From Paraburkholderia tropica (lineage in GTDB: Bacteria; Pseudomonadota; Gammaproteobacteria; Burkholderiales; Burkholderiaceae), in the NCBI RefSeq assembly GCF_914484835.1, contig NZ_CAJZAR010000046.1:52458-116457 (forward strand): a stretch of DNA of 64,000 nt, read 5' to 3'. Both the position numbers and the translations under genes were made by a program. The number at the start of each line of letters is the position of its first letter. The first letter of the stretch is position 1. This document shows, piece after piece, positions 61,231 to 64,000 of this stretch. Under the pieces are notes generated by a model, which was given only the letters and a program-made list of their open reading frames with translations, was not told the DNA's origin and searched no databases.

Positions 61231-62319
61231 TCAGCGCCCGGAGGACGTCGGTACGGGGGCGTCGTCGTCGCGATCGCGCAGGGTCAGCGGCCACAACTGC
61301 GGCTCGCGCGCGGCGGGATACGTGGACGCGAAGTCGGGAAGCTGAGCCAGCAGCGCCTGCGCGAGGCGCTCGCCCAGCGCATAGGCATCGAGCGTGAAGC
61401 CGGACAGGCGCGGCGCGAGGTAGTCGGACACCTCGCCGGCCAGCACGCCGCCCGAGATCGCCAGATCGCGGCCCGGCGTCATGCCCGTTTCGTGCAGCTT
61501 GCGATAGGCGCCGATCGCCATGCAATCGCTCTGGAACATCAGCGCGTCGGGCGGGTTTGCCAGGGCCAGCAGCGCGCCGGTCGCGAGATAGCCGCCGCGC
61601 TCGGACAGCTCGTTACGCTGCACGAAACCCTCAGGCACCGCGAGTCCGTGCTGCTTCATCGCCTGCTGCCAGGCGCGCAGGTAGATGTGCGCCTGCATCG
61701 CGTCGCCGCCGGGAATCGCCAGCGCGATGCGCCGATGCCCGCGCGCGACGAGTTGCGCGACGCAGGCCGCCACCGCCGTTTCGAAATCGAGGTCGACCCA
61801 GGCGTGCTCGCCGCCCGACTCGCTGCGGCCCAGCGCGACGAACGGAAAATGGCGGCTCGCGACGTAGTCGAGCCGCTCGTCGTGGCGCCGCGTGCCCGCG
61901 AGAATCACGCCATCGACATGCCGCCGGTCGACGATGCGCCGCAGCCGCGCGCACTCGTCGTCCCAAGAGGCGCTCGAGTACATCACGAGGTCCATCCCAT
62001 GGCGCGAGAGCACCGACTGGAGGCCGTCGGCCAGGCGCATGAAAATGCCGTGCGTGTAGGTCTCTTCCTCGCGCCGCACCGGCAGCATCAAGCCGACGAT
62101 GTCGAGTCGCCCGCGCCGCAAGCTCGCCGCCGACTTGCTCGGCGCATAGCGGTGTTCGAGCGCGGCGGCGCGCACGCGCTCGCGTGTTTCGTCGCTGACC
62201 TCGTCGCTGTCGTTCAAGGCGCGCGACACGGTCGAGACGGACAGCTTCAATTCCTTGGCGAGTTCCCGGATACCCATGCGCTGGTCTGGTGATGAAGGGA
62301 GTGAGCCGGGACGCGACAT
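61231..62319 (-). CDS. LacI-family transcriptional regulator
   Basis: A 362-residue protein from ATG 62319; ATG 62277 would put the helix-turn-helix at the very N-terminus as is usual. The DNA-binding part has MGIRELAKELKLSVSTVSRA and the hinge region RYAPSKSAASLRRG. The ligand domain (about 75-345) is of the ribose-binding type. It should repress the xylosidase operon through the palindrome at 61069-61092 until a sugar binds. It is read in the same direction as the operon. Confidence 0.9.
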   Translation of the reverse strand: MSRPGSLPSSPDQRMGIRELAKELKLSVSTVSRALNDSDEVSDETRERVRAAALEHRYAPSKSAASLRRGRLDIVGLMLPVRREEETYTHGIFMRLADGLQSVLSRHGMDLVMYSSASWDDECARLRRIVDRRHVDGVILAGTRRHDERLDYVASRHFPFVALGRSESGGEHAWVDLDFETAVAACVAQLVARGHRRIALAIPGGDAMQAHIYLRAWQQAMKQHGLAVPEGFVQRNELSERGGYLATGALLALANPPDALMFQSDCMAIGAYRKLHETGMTPGRDLAISGGVLAGEVSDYLAPRLSGFTLDAYALGERLAQALLAQLPDFASTYPAAREPQLWPLTLRDRDDDAPVPTSSGR

Positions 62320-62414
62320 GCGTGCCCGACGCCGGACAGCATAACGGCAAGTGGCCGGATCGACCGAATCGCGCCGAATCCTTCTGAATCTGCCTGAATC
62401 TGGCTGTGGCGGTT

Positions 62415-62807
62415 TTAAAGCGGCACGTCTTCGATCAACGCCGCCTTTACCGCGCGAATACGCTGATCGACGAAATAGCCGCCGCCTTCCGTATATCGCA
62501 GATAAAGCCGGCCGCACTGCGTGCATTTCCACACACCGCAGCGGTTATATGGAAAGTGGCGCGGTGCAATCGGCGCTTCCTCGGACCAATAGCCGAGATT
62601 TCCGGGCAAATGTTCGGCGAATGTGGGTTCGGCCTCATCTTGCAACGCGAGCGTACCGATCTGTTCGAGTTGGCGCTCGTCGAGCGAAAGCGGCTGCGTT
62701 TGCCAGCCATCGAGCGGCGTTTTTGTGCAGACGCACACGGGGGCTTGAGTCTGTTCCGCGCGTTGGGCGAGTTCGATGAATGCGGCAGCGTCGAGATATT
62801 GGGGCAT
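62415..62807 (-). CDS. Hypothetical protein with CxxC motif
   Basis: A 130-residue protein. A CxCTKT segment near residues 25-31 and a CGVWKCTQCGRLYLRY segment near 90-105 give up to five cysteines, which suggests a small zinc site of rubredoxin-like kind. There is no signal or membrane segment. The last 25 residues form a strand and helix (GYFVDQRIRAVKAAL). It resembles hypothetical proteins of Burkholderiales, but I cannot name a family. Confidence 0.7.
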   Translation of the reverse strand: MPQYLDAAAFIELAQRAEQTQAPVCVCTKTPLDGWQTQPLSLDERQLEQIGTLALQDEAEPTFAEHLPGNLGYWSEEAPIAPRHFPYNRCGVWKCTQCGRLYLRYTEGGGYFVDQRIRAVKAALIEDVPL

Positions 62808-63115
62808 GGCGCGAGAATGAGTCTGCGATTGAGCCTGAAAGACTTCGGAGTCGAGCGCGCATCTTAACGCTATTAGCGATTGCGCTCATTTTTCCTTTCT
62901 GGCCGTTCCGTTTCCATTCATTTACGGCCTGGAATTCAGGCTTTTCATGCGGCTTCGCACAACGCCTTTCAAGCGTCTTGACCCCATCAAATCCCCGCAA
63001 TTTCGGCCAATCCACGTCGATTTTCAGCGAAATTACCTCAGGGCTTTCACCAAGTTTTCATTGGATTGCCATCGTGCGACTCTATGTCCCAGTGCCACTT
63101 CAAATGGAGACAGGC

Positions 63116-63382
63116 ATGCACGCAGAAACGCTCAAAAACGCAAAGGTCGCCGTTTTCCTCAATCGGTCGGCGCTGTGTATGTTGCTGTTGCCAGCTGCCT
63201 GCCTGTCATGGGCACTCCCCGCGTACCCTCCTCAAGACGCTTTCTGGTTCTGCTTCGTGCTGGCGACGTTCTCCTGGCCGTTTGCAGGAGTCCTGTTTAT
63301 CGTTTCGGCCGGATTCCAGTCCGGTAGACGTGCCGATCGATTCGAGCATGACGCCGGTTTCCGCGAAGCGCACGGACACTGA
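63116..63382 (+). CDS. Small two-helix membrane protein, unknown
   Basis: An 88-residue protein from ATG 63116 with GGAGA nine bases before it. Two hydrophobic helices (about 17-35 and 42-65) enclose a short Pro-rich loop (LPAYPPQD), and the tail is charged (RRADRFEHD). It is followed 67 bp later by a very strong terminator, so it forms a unit of its own. Function unknown. Confidence 0.6.
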   Translation: MHAETLKNAKVAVFLNRSALCMLLLPAACLSWALPAYPPQDAFWFCFVLATFSWPFAGVLFIVSAGFQSGRRADRFEHDAGFREAHGH

Positions 63383-63449
63383 TCCGTTCGTTCGAGCCGG
63401 AGATCGGGTAAGCCGTTAAGCAGACACTCTGCTGCTTTCGCCAGTCGAA

Positions 63450-63479
63450 CAAAAGCCTCCTGTTTTCAGGAGGCTTTTG
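63450..63479. terminator. Strong bidirectional terminator
   Basis: A perfect 13-bp stem, CAAAAGCCTCCTG (63450-63462) with 63467-63479, around a TTTT loop. A and T runs at the stem base allow termination in both directions, for the small membrane-protein gene and for the emrA operon on the other strand. Confidence 0.92.
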
Positions 63480-63679
63480 AACAATACCTGGTTATCCGAA
63501 CGATGTTCGCAAACCAGCCGTTTTAAGCGGCCGGTGCGAATGCGTGCAACCGGGTTTCGACGACGAGATGCACTGCTCCGAACGTCACAACCTGCAAGCG
63601 CTCAAGCTATGCGCCGGGAACCGGCGTATCCAGGTTGCGGAAGGCTCTGGCAGTTAGTTGCATCTCCATTGGCACGCCC

Positions 63680-64000
63680 TCACTCGGCGCGCTTGTCTGC
63701 CGTCTTCACGCCCGCGTTCTGCGAAATAATCCGCGCAATCTCCGCATCGGCTTCGTCGCCGTACTTCTCGAACACGTTCGTTTCGTACACCGTGTTCTGC
63801 GCGTTGGCCAACTGGCTGCCCGAATCGTTCTTGATGTCGACATCGACCTGCATCGACAGACCGATACGCAGCGGATGCTTCTGCAGATCTTCAGGATCGA
63901 GCGAGATCCGCACCGGCAGACGCTGCACCACCTTGATCCAGTTGCCCGTCGCGTTCTGCGCGGGCAGCAGCGAGAACGCCGAACCCGTGCCCGCCGAGAA
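63680..64000 (-). CDS. emrA: EmrA-like efflux membrane fusion protein (C-terminal part, cut by window)
   Basis: Only the last 106 residues are inside the window; the start lies beyond position 64000. The motif SAFSLLPAQNATGNWIKVVQ, then QRLPVRI, is typical of EmrA/HlyD-type adaptor proteins of drug exporters. These span the periplasm between an MFS pump such as EmrB and an outer membrane channel. The pump gene must lie outside the window, because none follows the stop at 63680 on this strand. Confidence 0.9.
   Translation of the reverse strand, partial: FSAGTGSAFSLLPAQNATGNWIKVVQRLPVRISLDPEDLQKHPLRIGLSMQVDVDIKNDSGSQLANAQNTVYETNVFEKYGDEADAEIARIISQNAGVKTADKRAE

Overview
The window is a GC-rich chromosomal segment of a member of the Burkholderiales, most like Paraburkholderia. 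The evidence is a LuxR / RsaL-like / LuxI quorum-sensing triad of the BraR-RsaL-BraI type, a beta-ketoadipate (pca) cluster, an AcpA-like phosphoesterase next to a di-haem cytochrome c peroxidase, a YicI-type alpha-xylosidase locus, and an overall GC-biased codon use. No rRNA, tRNA, CRISPR array, insertion sequence or prophage was seen. Both ends are cut inside genes: a tri-haem cytochrome c at the left and an EmrA-like membrane fusion protein at the right.

Layout. 1-4365: a respiratory cluster with a tri-haem cytochrome c, a one-helix small protein, oxidase subunits II (CuA) and I, and a membrane-anchored di-haem cytochrome c. 4510-7143: OsmC, a cupin protein and a sensor diguanylate cyclase. 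7238-10531: a cytochrome c peroxidase homologue and an AcpA-like phosphoesterase. 11061-17117: small envelope and stress proteins (DUF302, M23 peptidase, universal stress protein, Rieske/FAD oxidoreductase). 17263-25841: LysR regulator, fatty acid desaturase, an orphan sulfonate-type binding protein, a LysE exporter, a MocR regulator divergent from an omega-amino acid:pyruvate aminotransferase, and a ferredoxin-NADP reductase-like flavoprotein. 25866-31213: pcaIJ-B-D-C with a divergent LysR gene. 31322-36418: GTP cyclohydrolase I, serine acetyltransferase, two hypothetical proteins and the quorum-sensing triad. 36608-44710: an MFS exporter, a universal stress protein, an FNR-type regulator, an EgtB/SUMF1-like enzyme and a polar amino acid ABC transporter.

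The most unusual part is 45425-54361, read as an R-body (refractile inclusion body) locus. A CRP/FNR-like regulator and a small sigma factor precede one short RebB-family protein, a larger protein with a diverged Reb-like segment and a Pro/Ala/Ser-rich leader, a patatin-like phospholipase, a two-helix membrane protein, a secreted PHB-depolymerase-type esterase, a helical Trp-rich protein, a T4-type lysozyme, two helical proteins of unknown function and three more RebB-family proteins in tandem, closed by a strong hairpin. R-bodies are coiled protein ribbons known from Caedibacter that unroll and puncture membranes. Here structural genes sit in one direction with a lipase, a muralytic enzyme and a candidate holin-like protein, which suggests a regulated lysis-and-delivery module. 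That functional reading is inference.

54407-62319 is an oligosaccharide (probably xylosyl-glucoside) uptake and hydrolysis operon on the minus strand: a LacI-type regulator, a binding protein, two permeases, an ATPase and an alpha-xylosidase, with a perfect 24-bp palindrome upstream of the binding-protein gene. 62415-64000 holds two small hypothetical genes, a strong terminator and the C-terminal end of the EmrA-like protein.
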